Shown: one piece after another, positions 1 through 5,139 of the stretch
Position numbering within the stretch: the first letter of the stretch is position 1
How the letters are laid out: each line of letters opens with the position of its first letter
From: Candidatus Omnitrophota bacterium
GTDB lineage: Bacteria > Omnitrophota > Gorgyraeia > Gygaellales > Profunditerraquicolaceae
Reading direction: 5' to 3'
Assembly (NCBI GenBank): GCA_028717045.1
Contig: JAQUON010000077.1
Coordinates: 1 to 6,587, forward strand
Length of the DNA stretch: 6,587 nucleotides
Translations under genes and position numbers: made by a program
Notes under the pieces: model-generated
The model's database searches: none
What the model saw: the letters and a program-made list of their open reading frames with translations, nothing else
What the model was told of the DNA's origin: nothing

Positions 1-1888
1 ACTGGTTAAGCAAATCCGACGATATCTGTATGCCCATTTCCCCTTCAACCCTGCCGTTGGTATCCCAATGGGCGTCCATCATAAAATCTTTACTGCGAAG
101 CGAAAGCCCGCGCATCCTCACAAGCTCCTGCGAGAGGGTGAAATAAAGATGCATGGCGCTAAAGCCCATATTGTTTAACGAAGGAAGCCTGATTATCGAG
201 GCAAGTAAATCGAGGTCTGCAGTGCCGTTCCTGACGTAACATCTCGCTTTCAAAAATTCATTTTCTGAGTTGTCGAACTTAAGCAAGGTTTCCATCGTAC
301 CCGACAGCAATTTACTGGTAACGTTGAGGTCAGGGATCAGCTCGCTTACTTCTATGTCATTGCCCTTGATGAATCCGTTAAACAAAGCTTTATTCTTTAT
401 GTCCACGGTCATTTTCCCGCTAAAACGGCCCTGATAACCCCTGAACCCGATATCGTTGATAGTGAAACGGTTTTTCCCTATTCTCACCATTGAGGAAAAC
501 TCGCCAAAATACAATTTATGGCCCCCTGCAGCGCCATGCTTGATAAGCCTGACTGAATCTGCCTTCAATGATTTTTCTCGGAGACTAAAATAATCGAAAT
601 CTACACTCGCGAATTCAGCCTTCAGATCGAGGTGGTCGTTCTTCCTCTTATACATGCCGCTTACCGCCAGTGTTCCCTTCATGGTATTCCTGATCTTGCC
701 TTCAAAGACAGCTTCCAGTTTAGTCAGGAAAGGGTCATGGAATGAAAGAAATTCCTGCGGGAAAGACAACTTACAAAGCACTTTCGGCTCCTGAAGCGCA
801 TAAAATTCAAAGGCTAAATTAAGAGGAAGATCATTAAGCCAAAAATTTGCATTACGGATCTTAAGCGCGCCGCGGGCACATTCAAGTTCGCCATTTAAAT
901 TTTTTATATCAAAAATCTCACCGGAAGAAATATGGTATCTAAAGCTGCAATCAATCGCGTACCCTGCAAGCGAAAATTCGCTATTATCCATGGGGCCGTT
1001 GATTTTAAAAGAGACGAAGATGCTTCCGGAAGGGTGAAAATTATTCCTTAAAAACCCGATACTTGAAACCTGTACCGTAGAAGGTATAAAGGTAATATCC
1101 AGGTGCGGGTTGTATTCGGCGAAATTCCTGTTTACGCCCATGCCGATGATCTGCTCTCTGCCTATATCCAGGAGTATCATGTCCATCACAAAATCATTGC
1201 CTTTCACTTTCCCCTGCATTGTGCAATCAAGCTCTTCCTGGATTAGTTTCTGTTGGAAAAAGCGCGTAACGTAAAAACGGTCGGACAGGAGGTATTTAAA
1301 ATGCAATTTACCTTTGAAGCGGACATATCCGGACGGCTCCAGCCGGATACGTGCTTTTCGTAAAGACAGATACATCTCATGTTCAAACATGGGCTTATCC
1401 GTGAAAAATATTTGTGCCTGGTCCACGTACACGGTGGTATTAATAAACCTTATCCCAGCAGGATGATTCCTTAGGCGGGAGAGCCTTTTATAAATATCGC
1501 TGTATAGAATCTGGAGATTTAAGCCTTGCGGTTCCCTTTTAACCAGAAAAAGTGCTTCGTGGACCCTGATCGCATCAAATGCAATCTTGCCGCGGAACAA
1601 TGAGGTCAAAGATAAAGGGATCGACGCAGACTTGATATAAATACTAGGCTGCTCTTCCCTGGCGCAAAAAACAGCTGCCCCTCTTACGACCAGCCCGCGT
1701 ACGTAGTTAAACCCTATTGATTCAATTTCAAGGCGGCACCCCAAAAAGTCGTTTAGGAACGCGATGAGTTGCGGGCTGGATTTCTGGAAGGAATAAGAAA
1801 GGATGCCCTGGAAGACGGCAGCCAAGAAGACTAAGGAAAAAAGCAGTATCCACAGCCTCCTACGGCCTAACCTCAAGAAAGGCTTCAT
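1..1888 (-). CDS. AsmA-like envelope protein, N-terminal 629 residues (3' end outside window)
   Basis: The frame is open from the ATG at 1888-1886 to the window edge with no stop, giving 629 residues of a longer protein. The N-terminus has a basic stretch (RLGRRR, residues 6-11) followed by one hydrophobic segment (about 12-30), so it is probably anchored in the inner membrane with the rest in the periplasm. The remainder has alternating short hydrophobic strands with many G-x-L/F-x-hydrophobic patterns and no catalytic motif, typical of AsmA/TamB-like beta-rich proteins. The last 130 or so residues (GTMETLLKF, NGTADLDLL, then SLRSKDFMMDA) resemble the AsmA-like C-terminal region. Members of this superfamily act in outer-membrane lipid transport or assembly; that role is inferred here. 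The start overlaps the end of the upstream lipoprotein gene by 29 bases with only a weak ribosome-binding site, suggesting translational coupling. The exact subfamily is not resolved. Confidence 0.75.
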   Translation of the reverse strand, partial: MKPFLRLGRRRLWILLFSLVFLAAVFQGILSYSFQKSSPQLIAFLNDFLGCRLEIESIGFNYVRGLVVRGAAVFCAREEQPSIYIKSASIPLSLTSLFRGKIAFDAIRVHEALFLVKREPQGLNLQILYSDIYKRLSRLRNHPAGIRFINTTVYVDQAQIFFTDKPMFEHEMYLSLRKARIRLEPSGYVRFKGKLHFKYLLSDRFYVTRFFQQKLIQEELDCTMQGKVKGNDFVMDMILLDIGREQIIGMGVNRNFAEYNPHLDITFIPSTVQVSSIGFLRNNFHPSGSIFVSFKINGPMDNSEFSLAGYAIDCSFRYHISSGEIFDIKNLNGELECARGALKIRNANFWLNDLPLNLAFEFYALQEPKVLCKLSFPQEFLSFHDPFLTKLEAVFEGKIRNTMKGTLAVSGMYKRKNDHLDLKAEFASVDFDYFSLREKSLKADSVRLIKHGAAGGHKLYFGEFSSMVRIGKNRFTINDIGFRGYQGRFSGKMTVDIKNKALFNGFIKGNDIEVSELIPDLNVTSKLLSGTMETLLKFDNSENEFLKARCYVRNGTADLDLLASIIRLPSLNNMGFSAMHLYFTLSQELVRMRGLSLRSKDFMMDAHWDTNGRVEGEMGIQISSDLLNQ

Positions 1889-2393
1889 TATTCTTAAATA
1901 CTTCGATCTTGTCGACATAATCGACGACGTCGTAGCGGTTATTCAAAATGGAGGTATATGATTTCGTTTTTGAATCGCTAAAAACCAAAAAAAGCGACTT
2001 GGAAAAGAATTTTTCTTTTAATTTCTCTAACGTCTCGGCATCTGTTTGATGCTCCGAAATTATCTTATAAAGCATCACATAGGCAAATACCGCGATTTTA
2101 CTTTTTTGGTTTGCTTCTATACAATACTGGAGTTCATCAATGGCATTGTTATAGTTTTTAATTTGAAAATAATATTCTGCAAGCGCAAACCGGATCTCAG
2201 CGGCGTGCGCTGACTCGGCATTATCCCTCAGATACGCAGAAAGCCGCATAAACGCAAAATCAGGACTCTCCTTCTTCACCTCTTTTATAAACGCATTGAA
2301 ATCGTCCGCGGGAACAAGAGTCGCGCAGGAAGAAATGAAAACGGGAAATAACAGGCAAATGATCAGTTTAGCCGCTACTCGTTGCCGATACAT
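1860..2393 (-). CDS. Small TPR-type outer-envelope lipoprotein
   Basis: The 177-residue product begins with a basic N-terminus, a hydrophobic stretch (residues 10-20) and a lipobox I-S-S-C with the modified cysteine at residue 23, so it should be exported and lipidated by signal peptidase II. Residues 63-110 (AEIRFALAEYYFQIKNYNNAIDELQ and what follows) have the A/Y/F spacing of tetratricopeptide helices, with perhaps two repeats. The architecture resembles small BamD/YfgC-like TPR lipoproteins, but it is shorter than BamD and no orthology is claimed. An AAGGAG ribosome-binding site (2406-2401) sits 7 bases before the ATG and fixes the start. The gene lies 87 bases after the radical SAM gene, and its 3' end overlaps the start of the AsmA-like gene, so lipoprotein and AsmA-like protein are probably made together and may work in the same envelope process. 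Confidence 0.8.
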   Translation of the reverse strand: MYRQRVAAKLIICLLFPVFISSCATLVPADDFNAFIKEVKKESPDFAFMRLSAYLRDNAESAHAAEIRFALAEYYFQIKNYNNAIDELQYCIEANQKSKIAVFAYVMLYKIISEHQTDAETLEKLKEKFFSKSLFLVFSDSKTKSYTSILNNRYDVVDYVDKIEVFKNNEAFLEVRP

Positions 2394-2400
2394 CCTTCTG

Positions 2401-2406
2401 CTCCTT
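2401..2406 (-). promoter_or_regulatory. Ribosome-binding site of the lipoprotein gene
   Basis: AAGGAG on the minus strand, 7 bases before the ATG at 2393. It supports this start. A second AGAAGG-like string directly abuts the ATG and is too close to act. Confidence 0.65.
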
Positions 2407-2439
2407 GCGTATGCATCATTATATTATTGTGCCATAACC

Positions 2440-2467
2440 TTTATATAAAGCCAGCATTTTTGTGCAA
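2440..2467 (-). promoter_or_regulatory. Candidate sigma70 promoter for the lipoprotein/AsmA pair
   Basis: On the minus strand TTGCAC (2467-2462) and TATAAA (2445-2440) are separated by 16 bases, each one or two bases from consensus. Transcription would start about 40 bases before the lipoprotein ATG. The -10 lies in a 12-base perfect palindrome, CTTTATATAAAG (2439-2450). No terminator is visible after the radical SAM gene, so read-through from upstream is equally possible. Confidence 0.35.
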
Positions 2468-2480
2468 TAACCCTTTCTAC

Positions 2481-3437
2481 TTAAAAAGAAGGCTTCAGGT
2501 TCTCCCCTGCAAAACGCGTAAGGCCGAACGCATCCTGCGTCCATCCGTTACACAGCCCGCAGCGCTCCATCAGTGCATGCGCATGCGCATATTCCTGGCG
2601 GAAAAGTTTCCTGTTGAGTTCCCCGAAATTACACGCACGGTAATAAGGAGTGTATTGGCTCATGAGGCTGATGTATGTGTCTTGCGATATTTCATCCGCG
2701 ATAAAGCGCATTATACCCTCTGTCCCGGCAATTCCTGCAGGCAGCACTAGGTGGCGTATAATAATGCCTTTTTGCATAATCCCTTGCGAGTCAAATTCGG
2801 CAACGCCGACCTGCGAGTACATCCGTTTCAGGGAATCTCGGTTATAATGAGGGTAGCCGGCAGCATCCGAATATCTAAGAGCCATCCGGTCTTCATTGTA
2901 ACGCATATCAACAAGGTATATATCGACTATTCCCTCCAGAAGGCCGATACTGTCCGCACGCTCATACCCTGAGGTATTATATACAATGGGGATGCGCAGG
3001 CCCTTTTCGGCAGCAATAAGGAGCGCGGCGAGTATCTGCGGCATTACGTGCGTGGGCGTGACCAGGTTAATGTTATGGCATTTCATTTTCTGCAGCGAAA
3101 GCATGCGTTCAGCCAGTTCTTCAGGGCCCACTTCTTTGCCCCGGCCCCCCTGGCTGAATTCAAAATTTTGGCAGTACACGCAAGCCATATTACACCCCGA
3201 GAAAAATATAGTGCCGGAACCGTGGATTCCGGAGATCGCAGGCTCCTCGCCGTGGTGCGCGAGGAAACTGAAAACCTTCGCCTTTAGGCCGCTGCGGCAA
3301 TAGCCCTTTTGCCCCTTAAGGCGGTTTACCTTACAGCGACGCGGACAGAGTTCGCAAGACGCAAGCATCTTTGTAGCCTGCTCGCTGATTTGCTGCAACT
3401 TGCCTGTTTTGTAGGATTGAATATAGGAAGCAGTCAT
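2481..3437 (-). CDS. COG1313/PflX-type radical SAM protein (pyruvate formate-lyase activase-like)
   Basis: The 318-residue product carries the radical SAM [4Fe-4S] motif CxxxCxxC at C82, C86 and C89 (GCNMACVYCQN), which would bind S-adenosylmethionine and generate a 5'-deoxyadenosyl radical. Ahead of it is a second cysteine cluster, C28, C31, C35 and C47 (CELCPRRCKVNR...GYC), typical of the COG1313 group and probably an additional metal site. The signature G-E-E-P-x-x-S-G (63-70) and the G-S-G-T-I-F-F-S-G lead-in (73-81) are also as in that group. The family is annotated as PflA-like by homology, but its substrate is unknown and no pyruvate formate-lyase gene is nearby. The N-terminal stretch SYIQSYKTGKL matches the usual start of the family and supports the ATG at 3437, although no good ribosome-binding site precedes it. 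Length is normal for the family. Confidence 0.9.
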   Translation of the reverse strand: MTASYIQSYKTGKLQQISEQATKMLASCELCPRRCKVNRLKGQKGYCRSGLKAKVFSFLAHHGEEPAISGIHGSGTIFFSGCNMACVYCQNFEFSQGGRGKEVGPEELAERMLSLQKMKCHNINLVTPTHVMPQILAALLIAAEKGLRIPIVYNTSGYERADSIGLLEGIVDIYLVDMRYNEDRMALRYSDAAGYPHYNRDSLKRMYSQVGVAEFDSQGIMQKGIIIRHLVLPAGIAGTEGIMRFIADEISQDTYISLMSQYTPYYRACNFGELNRKLFRQEYAHAHALMERCGLCNGWTQDAFGLTRFAGENLKPSF

Positions 3438-3438
3438 A

Positions 3439-3481
3439 TTCGTAGTGCGTATAGCGTATTGCGTACGGAGTACGGCGCATT
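3439..3481 (+). repeat. Heptamer block A: TTCGTAGT header plus G-initiated 7-base units
   Basis: Read on the plus strand, TTCGTAGT (3439-3446) is followed by GCGTATA, GCGTATT, GCGTACG, GAGTACG and GCGCATT, five 7-base units in perfect register. The block directly abuts the radical SAM start codon, so it would lie in that gene's 5' leader. The same header with four similar units occurs at 4918-4953. Confidence 0.75.
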
Positions 3482-3484
3482 AAT

Positions 3485-3505
3485 GACAAATTACAAATGA
3501 CAAAA
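3485..3505 (+). repeat. GACAAAT-type heptamer triplet
   Basis: GACAAAT, TACAAAT and GACAAAA follow one another without gaps on the plus strand. The tract overlaps the left terminal inverted repeat of the 187-base composite element and carries the -10 of a candidate promoter. Confidence 0.6.
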
Positions 3506-3518
3506 CTAAAAGGGTCAA
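3490..3518 (-). promoter_or_regulatory. Candidate promoter for the radical SAM gene, formed by repeat words
   Basis: On the minus strand TTGACC (3518-3513) and TGTAAT (3495-3490) are 17 bases apart, each one base from the sigma70 consensus. Predicted transcription start is about 45 bases before the ATG at 3437. Both hexamers are made of repeat-unit sequence, so a chance match is possible in such word-rich DNA. Confidence 0.35.
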
Positions 3519-3589
3519 TAGTCCATAGTCGATAGCCCTGCCTTCAGGCAGGCATAGACCATTGACTATAGACCATCGACCATAGACCC
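3502..3589 (-). terminator. Imperfect hairpin with T-rich tail, possible terminator of the DUF4416 operon
   Basis: A perfect stem of CCTGCC (3537-3542) and GGCAGG (3547-3552) with a 4-base loop is extended outward by mirrored GACYATN heptamers: GACCATT, GACTATA, GACCATC, GACCATA, GACCC on the right (3557-3589) and their drifted complements on the left (3512-3536). The outermost GGGTC/GACCC also pair, with an asymmetric bulge of about 12 bases because the arms differ by nearly two units. On the minus-strand transcript the stem is followed by CTTTTAGTTTT (3512-3502). This is the layout of a Rho-independent terminator 120 bases or more after the DUF4416 stop, but the stem is much longer than usual and may simply be a repeat element. 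Confidence 0.4.
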
Positions 3590-3674
3590 TGCACTGAGAT
3601 TTTGATATTGGGACTTGGAGCTTATTTGAAGTATGGAACTTTGACATTGGAATTTTATTTGTCATTACACCGGC

Positions 3675-3726
3675 TGCCTAAACCTCAACCTAAGCCTTAC
3701 TTAACCTTAGCCTAAACCTTGACCTT
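3675..3726 (-). repeat. Degenerate hexamer tract (AAGGTN) crossing the DUF4416 stop codon
   Basis: On the minus strand the order is AAGGTC, AAGGTT, TAGGCT, AAGGTT, AAGT, AAGGCT, TAGGTT, GAGGTT, TAGGCA: eight hexamers with one 4-base unit. The first two encode the last four residues K-V-K-V of the DUF4416 protein, and the third supplies the TAG stop. The tract then runs 37 bases into the spacer. Confidence 0.75.
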
Positions 3727-4251
3727 TTTATCCTTTACCTGTTGCGAATATATCTCCCTTATCCTATTAAAGATTTCAATATACGCCTGGGTCCTGTAAT
3801 CCGGATACGTCCACTCCCATGGCTGAAATGAATCCTTTTTAAACAAAAGCGTCGTTTCCGCATAGATTCCTTTTCCTAAGTATATGCGGTGCGCGTAATC
3901 TTTAGTCGAAGCGAGCACGAACTTGGCAAGGGTAAGATAACCCGGATCTATATTAATACAACGCCTCCCCTGCTGCGCAAGCGTTGCCTCTAATGAGTTG
4001 GTAAAGATTTTGACGCGCGGGAGCTTTTCAGGGAGGATAAGAGGGTTAAAACTGATAAACGTCCGCGTAAGATCTTTCCCGAATTCTTTCTCGTAATAGT
4101 TTGTGAAGGTAAAAGGAATAGGTGCGCTTTGGTAGTCTATATCGCCGAACGCGCGGGTAAGCGGCTGGAGGGCTTTTTGGAGTAACCCGTTCTCCCTGGA
4201 GATACAACCGACAACAAGCTTAACGGGCAAGGGTTTAGTGGCTTTTCCCAT
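3712..4251 (-). CDS. DUF4416 family protein
   Basis: The 179-residue product is a full-length DUF4416 protein. Recognisable family features in order are PVKLVVGCIS near the start (9-18), FTFTNYYEKEFG (47-58) with the L-x-R-x-F-x-S-F that follows, INIDPGYLTLAK (99-110), VLASTKDYAHRIYLGKGIYAE (112-132) and WTYPDY (147-152). No catalytic role is established for the family, although the conserved D, K, H, R, Y and E residues suggest a binding or active site. There is no signal peptide or membrane segment, so it should be cytoplasmic. It starts 23 bases after the PilZ gene stop and is probably the last gene of that operon; its ribosome-binding site is weak. The C-terminal K-V-K-V lies inside a hexamer repeat that continues past the stop, so the tail is probably variable between relatives. 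Confidence 0.9.
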   Translation of the reverse strand: MGKATKPLPVKLVVGCISRENGLLQKALQPLTRAFGDIDYQSAPIPFTFTNYYEKEFGKDLTRTFISFNPLILPEKLPRVKIFTNSLEATLAQQGRRCINIDPGYLTLAKFVLASTKDYAHRIYLGKGIYAETTLLFKKDSFQPWEWTYPDYRTQAYIEIFNRIREIYSQQVKDKKVKV

Positions 4252-4274
4252 TTGCCGGAATCCGCAGGGGAAGC

Positions 4275-4634
4275 TTAGGAAACGAATTGATTAACGTACT
4301 GGGATATTTTTTTACGGCAAGAATCGGTAATTCCGTTAAAGAATATGGCTACGTTGAATCCGCCCGAAGCCTCATCTTCTGCCCTGACGATTACCCCTTT
4401 GCACTCAACCACAGATATACCCCTGCGGTTATGCATATCAGCAAGGGGAAGGTTCAATTTTATGTTCACCTTGGTAAAGGGGGGAACGTATTTTGCAATA
4501 CGGCAATACGCCCCGACGCAGCTTATGTTTTTTGTGCTGGTTGCAAAATCGTAGCCATTGGCGATTACGTTAATGGGTAACTGCTGTGCTATCCTTGGGG
4601 AAATCCTTCTTTCTGTCTTTATAATTTTTGTCAT
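4275..4634 (-). CDS. Single-domain PilZ protein (probable c-di-GMP receptor)
   Basis: The 119-residue product consists of essentially one PilZ domain. Both ligand motifs are present: RxxxR as R10-I-S-P-R14 near the N-terminus and N-x-S-x-x-G as N36-I-S-C-V-G41. In characterised PilZ domains these residues bind cyclic di-GMP, so binding is likely here. The rest forms beta strands (VNIKLNLPL, GVIVRAEDE, FNVAIFF) and a short C-terminal helix. With no other domain, it would act by binding a partner protein. The start is supported by AGAGG 7 bases upstream (4646-4642). The ATG overlaps the stop of the zinc-ribbon gene as ATGA, indicating translational coupling, and the DUF4416 gene follows after 23 bases. 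Confidence 0.88.
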   Translation of the reverse strand: MTKIIKTERRISPRIAQQLPINVIANGYDFATSTKNISCVGAYCRIAKYVPPFTKVNIKLNLPLADMHNRRGISVVECKGVIVRAEDEASGGFNVAIFFNGITDSCRKKISQYVNQFVS

Positions 4635-4801
4635 TTTTTCGCCTCTTCTTCTGCGCCTTTCTTCGCACTCACGGCTTTAAGCCAGCACTTTTTAGTACAG
4701 TAATATTTCCCGTCACGGTAATATTTTTTTAGTTTCTTTAGAGGCTTATTACAACCAAGGCAATTGGTTTGTTTTTCTACTGGCTTAGTTTCAGTTTCCA
4801 T
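4631..4801 (-). CDS. 56-residue zinc-ribbon protein
   Basis: This short frame, ATG at 4801-4799 to TGA at 4633-4631, encodes a lysine-rich 56-residue protein with four cysteines in two knuckles: C14-L-G-C17 (NCLGCNKP) and C35-T-K-K-C39 (YYCTKKCW). CxxC...CxxxC with aromatic residues between is the pattern of a small treble-clef or zinc-ribbon fold, so it probably binds one zinc ion; a nucleic-acid or protein partner is possible but unproven. Evidence that it is real: AGAAGG lies 8 bases before the ATG (4815-4810), a near-consensus promoter lies about 80 bases upstream, and the stop overlaps the PilZ start by four bases. The tail (KKGAEEEAKK) is charged and probably disordered. I do not recognise a named family. 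Confidence 0.82.
   Translation of the reverse strand: METETKPVEKQTNCLGCNKPLKKLKKYYRDGKYYCTKKCWLKAVSAKKGAEEEAKK
4642..4646 (-). promoter_or_regulatory. Ribosome-binding site of the PilZ gene inside the zinc-ribbon gene
   Basis: AGAGG on the minus strand, 7 bases before the PilZ ATG, lies within the last codons of the zinc-ribbon gene. Together with the ATGA overlap it points to coupled translation. Confidence 0.6.
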
Positions 4802-4809
4802 TCGCAAGT

Positions 4810-4815
4810 CCTTCT
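4810..4815 (-). promoter_or_regulatory. Ribosome-binding site of the zinc-ribbon gene
   Basis: AGAAGG on the minus strand, 8 bases before the ATG at 4801. It is the main local evidence for choosing this start for a very short gene. Confidence 0.65.
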
Positions 4816-4880
4816 GGTTGAAAAAGATATGGGTTAGGTTAAAACTTTCCTTTACCGAATTTCCATATTACAATATAGAA

Positions 4881-4908
4881 ATTATAGCACATATTTCGGC
4901 GGTGTCAA
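4881..4908 (-). promoter_or_regulatory. Strong sigma70-type promoter of the zinc-ribbon/PilZ/DUF4416 operon
   Basis: On the minus strand a perfect TTGACA (4908-4903) and a perfect TATAAT (4886-4881) are separated by 16 bases, with TG one base before the -10 (TGCTATAAT, extended -10). Transcription should start near 4874, leaving a leader of about 73 bases before the zinc-ribbon ATG. This is the clearest promoter in the window. The heptamer block at 4918-4953 lies just upstream of its -35. Confidence 0.8.
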
Positions 4909-4917
4909 TAGCCTCGT

Positions 4918-4953
4918 TTCGTAGTGAATATGGAATATTGCGTATTGAGTAAA
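4918..4953 (+). repeat. Heptamer block B: TTCGTAGT header plus four G-initiated units
   Basis: On the plus strand TTCGTAGT (4918-4925) is followed by GAATATG, GAATATT, GCGTATT and GAGTAAA. Header, register and the closing GAGTA match block A at 3439-3481, so the two are probably related copies that have drifted. It lies directly upstream of the operon promoter. Confidence 0.7.
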
Positions 4954-4967
4954 ATATACTGTTAGCC

Positions 4968-5104
4968 AAATCCTAAATCCTAATATCTAAATCCTAAACA
5001 AATCCTAAATTCCAATGTTTTAAATCTCAAACGGATTCGTTTAAAGCATTGGAATTTGCGATTTAGGGCTTGTTTAGAATTTAGGATTTAGTGCTTAGAA
5101 TTTA
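4968..5104. repeat. 137-base imperfect inverted repeat built of AATCCTA/TAGGATT heptamers
   Basis: The inner arms, 5009-5024 and 5040-5055, match at 15 of 16 positions around a 15-base loop (5025-5039). Outward, the left arm is tandem AATCCTA units (4969-4996, 5001-5007) and the right arm is TAGAATT, TAGGATT, TAGTGCT, TAGAATT (5075-5102). CTAAACAA in the left arm is mirrored by TTGTTTAG in the right. The element lies 35 bases after the tonB-like stop in a 338-base gene-free spacer. It could form a long hairpin in RNA and slow or end transcription, but no run of T follows it, so a classical terminator is not supported. Confidence 0.7.
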
Positions 5105-5139
5105 ATAAGTTGTAAAGTACTATCTATATAAACAGTGAA

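Larger units (their letters stand above)
3481..3667. repeat. 187-base composite element with 11-base terminal inverted repeats
   Basis: TAATGACAAAT at 3481-3491 is exactly mirrored by ATTTGTCATTA at 3657-3667. Between them lie the GACYATN hairpin and a tract of TTGGA/TTGAN heptamers (ATTTTGA, TATTGGG, ACTTGGA at 3599-3619; TTTGAAG, TATGGAA, CTTTGAC, ATTGGAA at 3625-3652). There is no credible coding capacity. If the outer TA is a target duplication, it would resemble an IS630/Tc1-type miniature element; that is inference only, since no transposase or second copy is in the window. Confidence 0.45.
4802..5139. other. Gene-free spacer between the tonB-like gene and the zinc-ribbon operon
   Basis: This 338-base stretch has no credible gene. 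It holds, from right to left, the 3' flank of the tonB-like gene, the AATCCTA inverted repeat (4968-5104), heptamer block B (4918-4953), the operon promoter (4881-4908) and the 5' leader with its ribosome-binding site. A 62-codon plus-strand frame at 4764-4952 runs through the leader and promoter and is judged spurious. Confidence 0.7.

Noticed and set aside
2573..2592. 20-base alternating purine-pyrimidine run with GCATGC palindromes (Z-DNA potential)
   Set aside because: It falls inside the radical SAM coding frame, where it encodes an ordinary Y-A-H-A-H-A stretch; codon usage explains it without a structural role.
2382..2750. 122-codon plus-strand frame opposite the radical SAM gene
   Set aside because: It is antisense to a strongly supported gene, has no domain features, and its codons are shadows of the opposite strand.
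3480..3665. 61-codon minus-strand frame in the spacer before the radical SAM gene
   Set aside because: It lies wholly within the inverted repeat and heptamer tracts, has no ribosome-binding site, and its residues simply translate the repeat words.
3439..3667. CRISPR-like array
   Set aside because: The units are 6-7 bases, contiguous and degenerate, with no unique spacers and no cas genes, so it does not fit a CRISPR array.
4287..4580. 97-codon plus-strand frame opposite the PilZ gene
   Set aside because: It is antisense to a PilZ gene that has both ligand motifs and a coupled start; it has no independent support.
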